A DNA stretch of 64,000 nucleotides, taken from Amycolatopsis sp. GM8 (GTDB lineage Bacteria; Actinomycetota; Actinomycetes; Mycobacteriales; Pseudonocardiaceae). The DNA lies in assembly GCF_021653975.1 (NCBI RefSeq), contig NZ_JAJKFK010000005.1, positions 495,696-559,695 on the forward strand, written 5' to 3'. The position numbers and the translations under genes are program-made. Positions 8,614-16,978 of this stretch are shown here, piece by piece; within the stretch, counting starts at the first letter, position 1; every line of letters begins with the position of its first letter. The notes under the pieces are model-generated. The model saw only the letters and a list, made by a program, of their open reading frames with translations, had not been told where the DNA came from and ran no database searches.

Positions 8614-9131
8614 GGCGTGTGGGCGCGCTCCCGCACACGCCTCAGCGCGGTGGCGATCGTCGCGGCCCAGGACCGGATTTCCTCCCAGTTCCGGTAATCC
8701 CCGTCGTGCACCCGCAGCGCCGCGACCACGGCACGGTCACCGAGGCCGAGCCGGTGCCGGTCGATCCGGCCCGCGAACACGCGGTGTCCCCGCGCGTAGG
8801 CCAGCCACCGCAGTTTCCCGATCTCCAGCGGTTCCTCGAGCGGTTTGGGCGGCGTGCCGACCGGACCGCTGGAGAACATCCACACGGGCATCGTGCGCAG
8901 CGCCTCCTGGTACCGGTGCACGAAATCGGTGGCCTCGGTCATCCAGTGTCCCATGTAGACAGCGCTGCCCAGCACGACCGCGTCGTAGCCGGCAATCGTG
9001 GCGACGTTCGCGGCGAACAGCACCTCGACCTCGGCACGTTCGCCCAGCTTCGCCCGCAAGGTGTTGCCGATCTCGTCGGCGATCTCCCGGGTGGCGCCGT
9101 GTTTACTGGCGACAGCGACAAGAACCTTCAT
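8610..9131 (-). CDS. Flavodoxin-domain protein (HemG-type)
   Basis: 173 residues from the ATG at 9131, which has GGAAGGAAGG upstream; the longer frame has no such site. The N-terminus MKVLVAVASKHGATREIADEIG is a flavodoxin FMN-phosphate loop, followed by YDAVVLGSAVYMGHW, the second FMN-contacting loop. The architecture resembles protoporphyrinogen oxidase HemG and related flavodoxin_5 proteins, and similar proteins occur in actinobacterial dormancy clusters. It is the start of the stress island and a GGGACC-type box lies 72-90 bp upstream of its start. Confidence 0.85.
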   Translation of the reverse strand: MKVLVAVASKHGATREIADEIGNTLRAKLGERAEVEVLFAANVATIAGYDAVVLGSAVYMGHWMTEATDFVHRYQEALRTMPVWMFSSGPVGTPPKPLEEPLEIGKLRWLAYARGHRVFAGRIDRHRLGLGDRAVVAALRVHDGDYRNWEEIRSWAATIATALRRVRERAHTP

Positions 9132-9202
9132 GACGCACCTTCCTTCCGGCCCCACCATGCGCGCGGGCGTGCACGGTGGTCAGAGTCATCGGGATACCGC
9201 CG

Positions 9203-9221
9203 AGGGGACCAACGGCCCTTT
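9203..9221 (-). promoter_or_regulatory. DevR/DosR-like box upstream of flavodoxin
   Basis: Read on the minus strand, AGGGCCGTTGGTCCC occurs here and again, base for base, at 23342-23356 before the SulP gene. The layout GGGCC-NNN-GGTCCC is a near-palindrome like the boxes bound by DevR/DosR-family response regulators. It lies in the 114-bp gap between the 2TM and flavodoxin genes, upstream of the flavodoxin-CYTH/CHAD pair. Function as an operator is inferred from recurrence and position. Confidence 0.6.
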
Positions 9222-9245
9222 CCCGTGGTTCCGTCGGCGCACGGG

Positions 9246-9524
9246 TCAAGGCAGGCGGTCCATCTCTCGGCGGATCCGTCGTTCGGTCACGCGTCCCGGG
9301 GCGAAGGTGTCCCACCCGTGCATGACCAGGCCGATGCCCCAGAAGCCGATGGGGAAGACCGGCCAGAAGAAGCCGCCGTCGGCGACGAGCCACCAGATCA
9401 CCACGATCAGCCCGTTCATCAGGACGTAGACCAGCAGGTGCTGGAAGAACTCCCGCTTCTTCTTCAGCCTGGCGATCGCCTCCGCGCGGCGGTCGGGCTC
9501 GTCCGGAGTGCCTTGTTCGGTCAT
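9246..9524 (-). CDS. Small 2TM-domain membrane protein
   Basis: 92 residues from the ATG at 9524 (ribosome site GAGGAGG). A charged N-terminus (RRAEAIARLKKKREFF) precedes two membrane helices, FFQHLLVYVLMNGLIVVIWW and FPIGFWGIGLVMHGWDTF, then a basic tail. This is the 2TM (PF13239-type) arrangement found alone or attached to histidine kinases. Function is unknown; the position between boxes at 9203 and 9581 places it in the stress island. Confidence 0.8.
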   Translation of the reverse strand: MTEQGTPDEPDRRAEAIARLKKKREFFQHLLVYVLMNGLIVVIWWLVADGGFFWPVFPIGFWGIGLVMHGWDTFAPGRVTERRIRREMDRLP

Positions 9525-9580
9525 GGCTGACCACCTCCTCGCCCCCCATGGTCGGCCGGGCGCGGAAGGCCCGCCATGGA

Positions 9581-9595
9581 CGAAGGTCCCCCCGT
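9581..9595 (-). promoter_or_regulatory. DevR/DosR-like half box upstream of 2TM gene
   Basis: On the minus strand GGGGGGACCTTCG shares the 11-mer GGGGACCTTCG with the boxes at 19887 and 37430, but the right half continues TCC rather than GGCT. It is 57 bp upstream of the 2TM start codon. This is weaker than the other boxes. Confidence 0.4.
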
Positions 9596-9709
9596 TCGCG
9601 GCAATGGTCGCCGCAATCCGGCGCCGGTGACCACCGTCATCGGCGCCGCGCCCGCTTTGGCCAGTAGCCACCGCTCGCGCGACCCCGCCGCGTCTACCGG
9701 GAGACCACA

Positions 9710-9895
9710 GTGGACGGTCCGCCGCCCGCCGACCCTTGTGTGCTCGTGGTCGGGTTCCGGCTGCGGTGGGTGCACGGCCGCGATCCGGCGTCGATCGATT
9801 ACGCGGTCCTGCCCGGGGTGCGGCGCGACGAACTGCTGGCCGAACCCGCGCGATGGACTTCGGCGGACTCCTGGTCGACGCTGGTCGCCGCCTGA
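9710..9895 (+). CDS. Small hypothetical protein antisense to the ATPase tail
   Basis: 61 residues from a GTG with GGGAG seven bases before it. Almost every third codon position is G or C and the amino-acid mix is sensible ([19 protein letters not shown]), so this frame looks selected. It overlaps, on the opposite strand, the last 32 codons of the P-type ATPase, a Ser/Arg-rich tail that is not part of the ATPase fold. I do not recognise a family. Either both frames are used, or one of the two is not real in the overlap. Confidence 0.45.
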   Translation: MDGPPPADPCVLVVGFRLRWVHGRDPASIDYAVLPGVRRDELLAEPARWTSADSWSTLVAA

Positions 9896-12567
9896 CGGGC
9901 GCCGTGGGCGCGGATGAACCAGCGGCGTAGCTCGTCGGCGCCCCAGACGATGACGGGGTACGGGGCGGTCAGCGCGAGCATGTCCGGGGTGAGGGCCGCG
10001 GTGCCGAGCAGGTCCTGCAGGGCCGGCACGTAGATGATGACCGCGGCGAGGGCGAGTTCGAAGGCGATTCCCCACAGCAGCAAGGGATTGGAGAACACGC
10101 CGATGGAACGGAGCGAGGCACGGTCGGTGCGGGCGGCGAACGCGGTGCCGATCTGCCCGGCGATCATGCCGAAGAACGTCATCGTGGTGGCCTGCCGGTA
10201 GGCGTGGTTCAGCGGTGTCCCGGCGCCGGTCGGGTCGCCGGGATGCCAGCCCGCTTTCAGCAGGACATAGAAAAACCCGCCCATCGCCAGCGCGGCGCAC
10301 AGCACGCCGAGGAAAAGCCAGGCCCGCAACAGCATCGGGGTCTGGATGACCGACGCCCCGCGTTTGCGCGGCGGGCGGTCCATGAGGCCGGGCTCGGCCG
10401 GTTCCCTGCCCAGTGCCAGCGCGGGCAGTGTCTCGGTGCCGACGTCGAAGGCCAGCAGCTGCAACACCGTCAGTGGCAAGGGAATGGTGCCGCCGGACAG
10501 CGCGAACACCAGGAACGGCACCACTTCCGGGGTGGCGTGGGCGAAGATGTAGAAGATGAACTTACGAATATTGTCGTAGACCCGCCGCCCGGCCTGCACG
10601 GCCGCGGTGATGGTGGCGAAGTTGTCGTCGGTCAGCACCATCGTCGCCGCCTCGCGGGCCACGTCGGTGCCCGAGCGGCCCATCGCCACACCGATGTCCG
10701 CGCGCCGCAACGCGGGTGCGTCGTTGACGCCGTCGCCGGTCATCGCGACGACGTGACCGGTCGCGCGCAGGGCGTCGGCGATGCGCAGCTTCGCTTCCGG
10801 TGAGGAGCGCGCGAAAATGAGCTCATCCGGGCCCGCGAGCAGCGCGTCGAGGTCGTCCTCGCTCAGGCGGTCCAGGTCCTCGCCGTTGACGACGGCGGGC
10901 TCGCCCCGCACGATGCCGGTCTGGCGGGCGATGGCGGTCGCGGTGAGGCCGTGGTCACCGGTGATGACGATGATCCGGATGCCCGCGGTGTGGCAGTCGG
11001 CGACCGCGACCGCGACCTCCTTGCGCGGTGGGTCCACCATCGCGACCAGACCGAGCAGCACGAGGTCCCGCTCCGCGTCGCCGGGGTTCTCCGGTACGGA
11101 CTCCCCCGGTTCCAGCCGGCGGTCGGCGATTGCGAGCACCCGCCTGCCCTCCCGCGCCTGACCGTCCACAAGCGACTCCAGCTCTTCGCGCCGCCGCGGC
11201 GTGAGCGGCACCGTCGTCCCGCCGGCACCGAGTTCCGCCGAGCACAGCGGCAACATCGTTTCCGGCGCGCCCTTCGCGGAGATCACCAGCCCTTCGGCCC
11301 GTCGATCCACAGTGGACATCCGCTTGCGCCCGGGATCGAAGTGGAACTGCCGTTCGCGCTCACCGGACTCCATCGGGCCCAGATCGGCGGCGGCCTCGAG
11401 CAACGCCACCTCGGTGGGGTCGCCGGTGCCGATGCCGTCCTCGGACAGGCGGGCGTTGTTGCACAGGACCATCGCCGACGCCAAGCGCGCGAGCGCCACC
11501 TCGTCCCGCGGCGGCTCGATGGCCGTGACCCGCATCCGGTTCTCCGTAAGGGTTCCCGTCTTGTCGGTGCAGATCACGTCGGTCGAGCCGAGGGTTTCGA
11601 CCGCGCTCAACCGCCGCACGACCGCACCCCGCCGGGCCAGCCCACGCACGCCGATGGCGAGCGCGAGCGTGATGACCGGGAGCAGCCCCTCCGGCACGTT
11701 TCCCACCAGCAGGCCGACCGCGAACACGACCGCGTTGACGAACGACAGGCCCGCGCCGAACGTCGCGATCGGCAGGAACGCCACGCCCAGCACCACGGAG
11801 ATCAGCGCGATCAGCCACGCCACCCGCCGCACCTGCTTCTCCAGCGGGCTTTCGTCGCGTTCGACCCGCTGCGACAACGCGGCGATGCGGCCGAGTTCCG
11901 TGTGCATCCCGGTGGCGAAGACGACCGCGCGGGCCTCGCCGCCGGTGCAGGTCGTGCCGCTGAACACCAGGTCACGGGCCTGCTGCACGGGTACCTGGGT
12001 GTCCAGCAGGTCCGCCGCCCGGTACACCGGCATCGACTCACCGGTCAAAGTGGACAGATCCACCTCGACGCCGCCGCCGATCAGCCGCGCGTCGGCCGAA
12101 ATCCGGTCGCCCTCCTCGATCACGAGCACATCGCCGGGCACCAGTTCGACCGCGTCGATCACCCGGACCTGACCGTCCCGCAGCACTTTCGCCCGCGGGG
12201 GCAGGAACGCGGCGAGTGCCTCGACGGCGCGTTCCGCGTGTCGTTCCTGCACGAACGCGAACACGGCGTTGATCAGGATCACCACGATGACCGCGACCGC
12301 CACCGGTTCGATGCCCACGGCCCAGGCCAGTCCGGCGGCCGCCCACAGCAGCAGCGCTAGCGGGTGGGTGAACTGGCGGGCCAGCTGCCGCGGCCAGGTC
12401 CAGCCGCCGCGCCTGCGCAACTCGTTGCGGCCCGCGGTGAGGAGACGGCGGCGGGCCTCGCGATCGGTCAGCCCCGACCTGGCGCTGCGCAGGTCACGCA
12501 GCAACAGGTCGATTCGTTCGGTGGGGTCGAGCCACGCCGCCGGGTCGTCCTCCAGGGTTTCGGTCAT
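9799..12567 (-). CDS. P-type cation ATPase, PEGLL subtype (Na+/K+-ATPase-like)
   Basis: 922 residues from ATG 12567. All P-type landmarks are present: TGES (175-178) actuator loop, phosphorylated Asp335 in [29 protein letters not shown] hinge, N-terminal cation-ATPase domain and about ten membrane helices. The M4 ion-site motif is NVPEGLL (291-296) as in Na+/K+-type pumps, rather than the IPEGLP of the calcium-type pump at 16917, so the two island ATPases probably move different ions. The last 30 residues are low-complexity. It follows the ADH gene by 5 bp in the same operon. Confidence 0.9.
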   Translation of the reverse strand: MTETLEDDPAAWLDPTERIDLLLRDLRSARSGLTDREARRRLLTAGRNELRRRGGWTWPRQLARQFTHPLALLLWAAAGLAWAVGIEPVAVAVIVVILINAVFAFVQERHAERAVEALAAFLPPRAKVLRDGQVRVIDAVELVPGDVLVIEEGDRISADARLIGGGVEVDLSTLTGESMPVYRAADLLDTQVPVQQARDLVFSGTTCTGGEARAVVFATGMHTELGRIAALSQRVERDESPLEKQVRRVAWLIALISVVLGVAFLPIATFGAGLSFVNAVVFAVGLLVGNVPEGLLPVITLALAIGVRGLARRGAVVRRLSAVETLGSTDVICTDKTGTLTENRMRVTAIEPPRDEVALARLASAMVLCNNARLSEDGIGTGDPTEVALLEAAADLGPMESGERERQFHFDPGRKRMSTVDRRAEGLVISAKGAPETMLPLCSAELGAGGTTVPLTPRRREELESLVDGQAREGRRVLAIADRRLEPGESVPENPGDAERDLVLLGLVAMVDPPRKEVAVAVADCHTAGIRIIVITGDHGLTATAIARQTGIVRGEPAVVNGEDLDRLSEDDLDALLAGPDELIFARSSPEAKLRIADALRATGHVVAMTGDGVNDAPALRRADIGVAMGRSGTDVAREAATMVLTDDNFATITAAVQAGRRVYDNIRKFIFYIFAHATPEVVPFLVFALSGGTIPLPLTVLQLLAFDVGTETLPALALGREPAEPGLMDRPPRKRGASVIQTPMLLRAWLFLGVLCAALAMGGFFYVLLKAGWHPGDPTGAGTPLNHAYRQATTMTFFGMIAGQIGTAFAARTDRASLRSIGVFSNPLLLWGIAFELALAAVIIYVPALQDLLGTAALTPDMLALTAPYPVIVWGADELRRWFIRAHGARQAATSVDQESAEVHRAGSASSSSRRTPGRTA

Positions 12568-12572
12568 GGCCG

Positions 12573-13583
12573 TCAGAATTCGAACACCAGGCGGGCGGGG
12601 ACCCGGCCGGCGAGCACGTCGTCGAAGCACACGTTGACGTCGTCGAGCGAGCGGGTCTCGGCGATGATCCTGGTCCGGCCGGCGGCGTACAGCGCGAACA
12701 CGTCGGCGAGGTCCTTACGGGTACCGACGATCGAGCCGATGACCGACTTGCCCCCGAGCACCGTGTCGAAAATCGGTAAGTCGATCCGCCCGTCGGCGGG
12801 CAGCGCGACGCACACCAGCCGGCCGCCGCGCCGCAGCGCGCCGTAGGCCTGGTCGAACGCCTGCGACGAGGTCGCGAGCGCGACCGACACGTCGGCGCCA
12901 CCGTACGCACGGATGGCTTCGACCGGGTCGCGGCGCCGGGCGTTGACGATCTCGTCCGCGCCGAGATCGAGCGCTAGGTCCAGCTTTTCGTCTTCGAGGT
13001 CGACGGCGATGACCCGGGCACCGGCCAGCCGGGCGTACTGCAGGGCGAGGTGCCCGAGGCCGCCGATGCCGAACACGGCCGCCGTTTCGCCCGGCGCCAG
13101 CCTGGACACCTTGATGGCCTTGAACGTGGTCACCCCCGCGCAGGTCAGCGGCGCCGCCTCGAACGACGAGACCTCGGGCGGGACGGTGACGACGTAACGA
13201 TCGTCCGCGACGGCGTACTCGGCGTAGGCACCATCGATCGAGTAACCACTGTTCTGCTGTGCTTCGCACAAGGTCTCCCAGCCGGACACGCAGTGCCCGC
13301 AGGTACCGCACGCCGAACCCAGCCACGCGATCGCGACCCGCTCACCCACCCCGTGCAGGCCGGCACCCGGGCCGAGCTTCTCGACGACGCCCACGCCCTC
13401 GTGCCCCGGCACGAACGGCGGCTCGGGCTTGACCGGCCAGTCGCCGTGCGCGGCGTGGATGTCGGTGTGACAGACCCCGCTGGCCTCCATCCGGACCAGC
13501 ACCTGCCCGGGCCCCGGCTCGGGTACCGGCAGCTCACGGATTTCCAGCTTGGCACCGAGTTCCGGGACCACTGCGGCTTTCAT
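12573..13583 (-). CDS. adhP: Zinc-dependent alcohol dehydrogenase (AdhP-type)
   Basis: 336 residues, the usual size. [15 protein letters not shown] gives the catalytic Cys and GHEGVGVV the His-Glu; a structural zinc site follows in [15 protein letters not shown] (four Cys). The Rossmann turn is [14 protein letters not shown] with Asp at the end of strand two ([10 protein letters not shown]), indicating NAD+. It interconverts ethanol-type alcohols and aldehydes and would re-oxidise NADH under low oxygen. It lies between CBS-BON and ATPase genes on the same strand. Confidence 0.9.
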   Translation of the reverse strand: MKAAVVPELGAKLEIRELPVPEPGPGQVLVRMEASGVCHTDIHAAHGDWPVKPEPPFVPGHEGVGVVEKLGPGAGLHGVGERVAIAWLGSACGTCGHCVSGWETLCEAQQNSGYSIDGAYAEYAVADDRYVVTVPPEVSSFEAAPLTCAGVTTFKAIKVSRLAPGETAAVFGIGGLGHLALQYARLAGARVIAVDLEDEKLDLALDLGADEIVNARRRDPVEAIRAYGGADVSVALATSSQAFDQAYGALRRGGRLVCVALPADGRIDLPIFDTVLGGKSVIGSIVGTRKDLADVFALYAAGRTRIIAETRSLDDVNVCFDDVLAGRVPARLVFEF

Positions 13584-13624
13584 GGCGTTCTCCTTAACTG
13601 TCCTATATCGACTGTCTGATGTGG

Positions 13625-14266
13625 TCAGTGCTGGTCGTCCCAGACGTAGTCGAGGCGGTTGCGGACCTCGACGACGCCGGGCACCAGTGCGGTCAGCTTG
13701 CCGGCGGCCGTGACCTGACTACGGCGCTCGACCCGGCCCAGCAGCAGGACTTCGCCGCCGCGGACGGTCACCGAGTAGCAGCCGGGCGACGCGAGCAGCG
13801 CGTGCCCGAACACCTCGGTCTCGATTTCGGCCTTGAGTTCGCCGTCCGGCCGCAGGAACACGCCGAGCAGGTCGCGCCGGGCCAGCACCCCCACCAGCCG
13901 CTCGCCGTCCATTACGAACAGCCGGCGCATCCCGGATGCGGCCAGTTCCCGTGCCGCGACCGGCAGCGGCACGTCGATGTCGATCGTGCGTGCCGGCGCG
14001 GTCATCAGATCCCGCGCCCGCGACGCCTCCGCCTTGTGCCGCCGTACCCGGTGGCCGGCGTGCCGGGTCCGCTCACCCACGTGCTCCTCCTTGGGCAGCA
14101 GATCCGCCTCGGAAACCACGCCGAGCAGGGTTCCGCCGTTCTCGACGACCGGCACCGCGCTGATCCGCCGGCGGGCCAGCAGTACGGCGATCTCCTTGAA
14201 CTCGGCGTCCGGCGGGACCGCGCACACGTCCCGGGTCATGACCTCGCCGACAGTCAGGGTTCGCAT
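13625..14266 (-). CDS. CBS-pair plus BON domain protein (first copy)
   Basis: 213 residues: CBS1 (about 1-60, TVGEVMTRDVCAVPP, VVSEADLL), CBS2 (about 80-140, DLMTAPARTIDID, GVLARRDLLGVFL) and a C-terminal BON domain (about 150-210, GGEVLLLGRVERRSQV). CBS pairs bind adenine nucleotides; BON domains bind membranes or lipids, so a soluble energy sensor at the membrane is plausible. The same architecture recurs at 32913-33575, next to the second universal stress protein. It heads the ADH-ATPase operon, 145 bp from the divergent ftsH. Confidence 0.88.
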   Translation of the reverse strand: MRTLTVGEVMTRDVCAVPPDAEFKEIAVLLARRRISAVPVVENGGTLLGVVSEADLLPKEEHVGERTRHAGHRVRRHKAEASRARDLMTAPARTIDIDVPLPVAARELAASGMRRLFVMDGERLVGVLARRDLLGVFLRPDGELKAEIETEVFGHALLASPGCYSVTVRGGEVLLLGRVERRSQVTAAGKLTALVPGVVEVRNRLDYVWDDQH

Positions 14267-14343
14267 CTTCTACCTCCATGATCGGTCGATCCGAAGGTAG
14301 GCAGGGCCGGCGCGCCCGCGGGAGAGACTTCCGCCCCGGCGCG

Positions 14344-14375
14344 CAAGGACTTTCGCCGCTCCCCAAGGCCCTTCC
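14344..14375. promoter_or_regulatory. Paired DevR-like boxes between CBS-BON and ftsH
   Basis: Two motifs lie in the divergent gap: minus-strand AAAGTCCTTGCGC (14344-14356 region), matching variants before the DoxX-like gene and the first Usp gene, and minus-strand AAGGGCCTTGGGG (about 14361-14374), a GGGCC-NNN-GGGG version of the box. They could serve both divergent genes. Assigned by recurrence only. Confidence 0.5.
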
Positions 14376-14410
14376 GCCACGGTTGGCTGGGTTGCGACGA
14401 AAGGACCGTC

Positions 14411-16285
14411 ATGTCGCGTACGGCGAAGTCGGGTCCGCCCCCGGACCCCGTGCCCAAGCCCGAACCCCCGCGGCCGTCCGGGTGGCGGGCGTGGATCTGG
14501 CCGCTCGGGCTACTGGCCGGGATGCTGCTGCTGTTCCTGCCGAGCATGCTGAGCGCGCCGGCGACGCCGTCCCTGTCCTACACCGACCTTCTGTCCAAAG
14601 TGGACGCCGGTCAGGTGAAGTCGGTCGAGATCGACGACAAGGGGGCGGTGACCGGCACGCTGGCCGACAATTCGGGTTTCACCAGCCAGGTCCCGACCGC
14701 GCTCGGCGACCCGCAGCTCGACCAGCGGCTGGAGGCGCACCACGTGCCGATCACCGCCAAGGTGTCCTCGGGCACACCGGCCTGGGTGACCATGCTGCTG
14801 ATCCTGGGACCGGTGGCGCTGATCGTCGCGTTCATCGCGTGGAGCGGCCGGGCGGCACAACGTTCGCTCGCGGGCGGGCTGGGCGGGTTCGGCCGGTCCA
14901 AGGCGAAGATCATCGAAGCCGAGCGGCCGACCACCCGCTTCGCCGACATCGCCGGCTACGAAGGCGTGAAGCAGGAGGTCAGCGAGATCGTCGACTTCCT
15001 GCGCAACCCCGAACGCTATGCCGCGGCCGGGGCGAAAGGGCCGCGCGGCGTGATCATGGTCGGGCCACCGGGGACGGGCAAGACGCTGCTGGCCCGCGCG
15101 GTCGCCGGCGAGGCGAGCGTGCCGTTCCTGTCGGTCACCGGCTCGGCGTTCGTGGAGATGTTCGTCGGTGTCGGGGCGTCCCGGGTGCGGGACCTGTTCA
15201 CCGAGGCCCGCGACCGCGCGCCGTCGATCATCTTCATCGACGAGATCGACGCGGTCGGCAGCCGCCGTGGGATCGGCGGGGTGGGCGTGCACGACGAGCG
15301 CGAGCAGACCCTCAACCAGCTTCTGTCCGAAATGGACGGGTTCGACCAGGGCGGCGGCACCGTGGTGCTGGCCGCGACCAACCGGCCCGAGACGCTCGAC
15401 GCCGCCCTGCTGCGGCCCGGCCGGTTCGACCGGCAGGTCACCGTTCCGCTGCCGAACCAGGCCGAGCGGGCCGCGATCCTGCGGGTGCACGTGGCGGACA
15501 AGCACCTCGCGCCCGGCGTGGATCTCGAGCGGATCGCCCGTGGCACACCGGGTTTCTCGGGCGCGGACCTGGCGAACCTCGTCAACGAGGGCGCCATCAA
15601 CGCCGTCCGCGACGAGCGCACGGTGATCACCGGCGAGGACCTGGCCGCGGCACGGGACCGGGTCCTGCTCGGCCGCCGCGAAACCTCCAACGCGCTGCTG
15701 CCCGAGGAACGCCGGTCGGTCGCCGTGCACGAGTCCGGGCACGCGCTGGTCGCCGCGCTGTGCGAGCACGCCGACCCGGTCGCGAAGGTGACCATCCTGC
15801 CCGCCGGGATGGCCCTGGGCGCCACCGAACAGCTCCCCGAAGCCGAACGCCACCTCTACAGCGAGGCCTACCTGATGGACCTGCTGGCCGTGCGGCTCGG
15901 CGGGCGCGCGGCCGAGCTGGTCGTGTTCGGCCAGGGCTCGACCGGCGCCGCGAACGACCTGTCGGGCGCGACGGAACTGGCCACCCGCATGGTCATCGAG
16001 TTCGGGCTGTCCCCCGCGCTCGGCCCCATCGGCTACCCGTCGAACGACGCGGCCTACCTGCCCGGCGCGGTGAACGACGGCGGGCACCGGTACTCGGAGG
16101 AGACGCAACGCATTGTCGACCAGGAGATCGGCCGCCTGCTACGCGAAGCCGAGAAGCGCGCCGTCACCCTGCTCACTGGGCACCGGCCCGCGCTCGACCG
16201 TCTTGCCGGGCAGCTCATGGAGCACGAGACCGTCGACGGCAGCGTCGTGCTGGCCGTCCTTGCGGAAAGCCTCACCGTTTCCTGA
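14411..16285 (+). CDS. ftsH: FtsH-type ATP-dependent membrane zinc protease
   Basis: 624 residues. Two N-terminal membrane helices (about 28-47 and 124-145) flank a periplasmic loop. The AAA module has Walker A GPPGTGKT (218-225), Walker B IIFIDEID (273-280) and the second region of homology ATNRPETLDAALLRPGRFD. The M41 protease has HESGH (440-444) and a downstream Asp in GAANDLSGAT as third zinc ligand. It extracts and degrades membrane proteins. The usual actinobacterial housekeeping FtsH is longer; the stress-island position suggests this is an accessory, condition-specific copy. Confidence 0.95.
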   Translation: MSRTAKSGPPPDPVPKPEPPRPSGWRAWIWPLGLLAGMLLLFLPSMLSAPATPSLSYTDLLSKVDAGQVKSVEIDDKGAVTGTLADNSGFTSQVPTALGDPQLDQRLEAHHVPITAKVSSGTPAWVTMLLILGPVALIVAFIAWSGRAAQRSLAGGLGGFGRSKAKIIEAERPTTRFADIAGYEGVKQEVSEIVDFLRNPERYAAAGAKGPRGVIMVGPPGTGKTLLARAVAGEASVPFLSVTGSAFVEMFVGVGASRVRDLFTEARDRAPSIIFIDEIDAVGSRRGIGGVGVHDEREQTLNQLLSEMDGFDQGGGTVVLAATNRPETLDAALLRPGRFDRQVTVPLPNQAERAAILRVHVADKHLAPGVDLERIARGTPGFSGADLANLVNEGAINAVRDERTVITGEDLAAARDRVLLGRRETSNALLPEERRSVAVHESGHALVAALCEHADPVAKVTILPAGMALGATEQLPEAERHLYSEAYLMDLLAVRLGGRAAELVVFGQGSTGAANDLSGATELATRMVIEFGLSPALGPIGYPSNDAAYLPGAVNDGGHRYSEETQRIVDQEIGRLLREAEKRAVTLLTGHRPALDRLAGQLMEHETVDGSVVLAVLAESLTVS

Positions 16286-16673
16286 CGTCCCGCAGCCCTG
16301 CGTAGGCGACCGCGACGCCCGCGAACGCGAAGACCGGCTGCAGCCAGCTGTAGGTCTGCACGAACGCGATCTCGACGGCGATCCAGCCGATCAGCAGCGA
16401 ACCGGCGACGACCGCGGCGCCGCTGGTCCGGGTGCCGGGCCGGGAACCGAGGTAGCACACGACGGCCATCGGCACGCCGACGACGAGCGCGAGCGCGATG
16501 CCGCCGAACACCGCGCTACCGAACGGAAGCCGGGCGATGATGTCGTCGCCGAGCCCGAGCGTGCCGGTCATCAGTCCGGCCGCGCCGGCGAACGCGAGGA
16601 TCGCGATCAGACCCGTGAACGCGGCCAGCCACGGCCGCCGCCGGGTCTCGGTGTGCCACTCGAGTCTGCTCAT
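16272..16673 (-). CDS. Small four-helix membrane protein
   Basis: 133 residues from ATG 16673, with four hydrophobic segments (LAAFTGLIAILAFAGAAGL; AVFGGIALALVVGVPMAVV; a third and fourth near the C-terminus ending AVAYAGLRDVRKR). No family recognised. The end overlaps the convergent ftsH by 14 bp. The start is uncertain: GAGG is only two bases from this ATG, and an ATG nine codons upstream (16700) is possible. Confidence 0.6.
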   Translation of the reverse strand: MSRLEWHTETRRRPWLAAFTGLIAILAFAGAAGLMTGTLGLGDDIIARLPFGSAVFGGIALALVVGVPMAVVCYLGSRPGTRTSGAAVVAGSLLIGWIAVEIAFVQTYSWLQPVFAFAGVAVAYAGLRDVRKR

Positions 16674-16728
16674 GCCCTCACTATGCGAAGCTGGCATCGT
16701 TCGGCACAGGGCCGCACGTCCCGGCTGG

Positions 16729-16741
16729 AAGGACAAAAGTC
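16729..16741 (+). promoter_or_regulatory. Weak DevR-like motif before 16742
   Basis: AAGGACAAAAGTC carries GGAC-AAA-AGTC, closer to the mycobacterial GGGACT-WW-AGTCCC core than to the other boxes here, and abuts the start codon at 16742. As it also includes the likely ribosome site GGAAGGA, regulation is uncertain. Confidence 0.3.
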
Positions 16742-16978
16742 ATGGACGGCAAGAAGAGATGGTCGCAGCTGAGCCCCGGGCAGCGGGGCGCCATCATCGG
16801 CACGGCGGCGGTGCAGTTCACGCTCGCCGGGTTCGCCTGGTGGGACCTGTCGCGGCGTCCGGCCGCCGCCGTCCGCGGCCCGAAGCTCGCCTGGGCGATC
16901 GCGATCGCGGTGAACTTCATCGGACCGCTGGCCTACCTGCGCTTCGGCCGCAAGCCCCTGCCGGAGATCGACGCCTGA
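16742..16978 (+). CDS. Small membrane protein with PLDc_N-like domain
   Basis: 78 residues, two membrane helices: IIGTAAVQFTLAGFAWWDL and WAIAIAVNFIGPLAYLRFGR. The pairing of a Trp-rich first helix with NFIGPLAYLRFGRK is typical of the PLDc_N (phospholipase-D nuclease N-terminal) membrane module that often stands alone in actinobacteria. Its 3' end overlaps the convergent P-type ATPase by 62 bp. Confidence 0.7.
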   Translation: MDGKKRWSQLSPGQRGAIIGTAAVQFTLAGFAWWDLSRRPAAAVRGPKLAWAIAIAVNFIGPLAYLRFGRKPLPEIDA

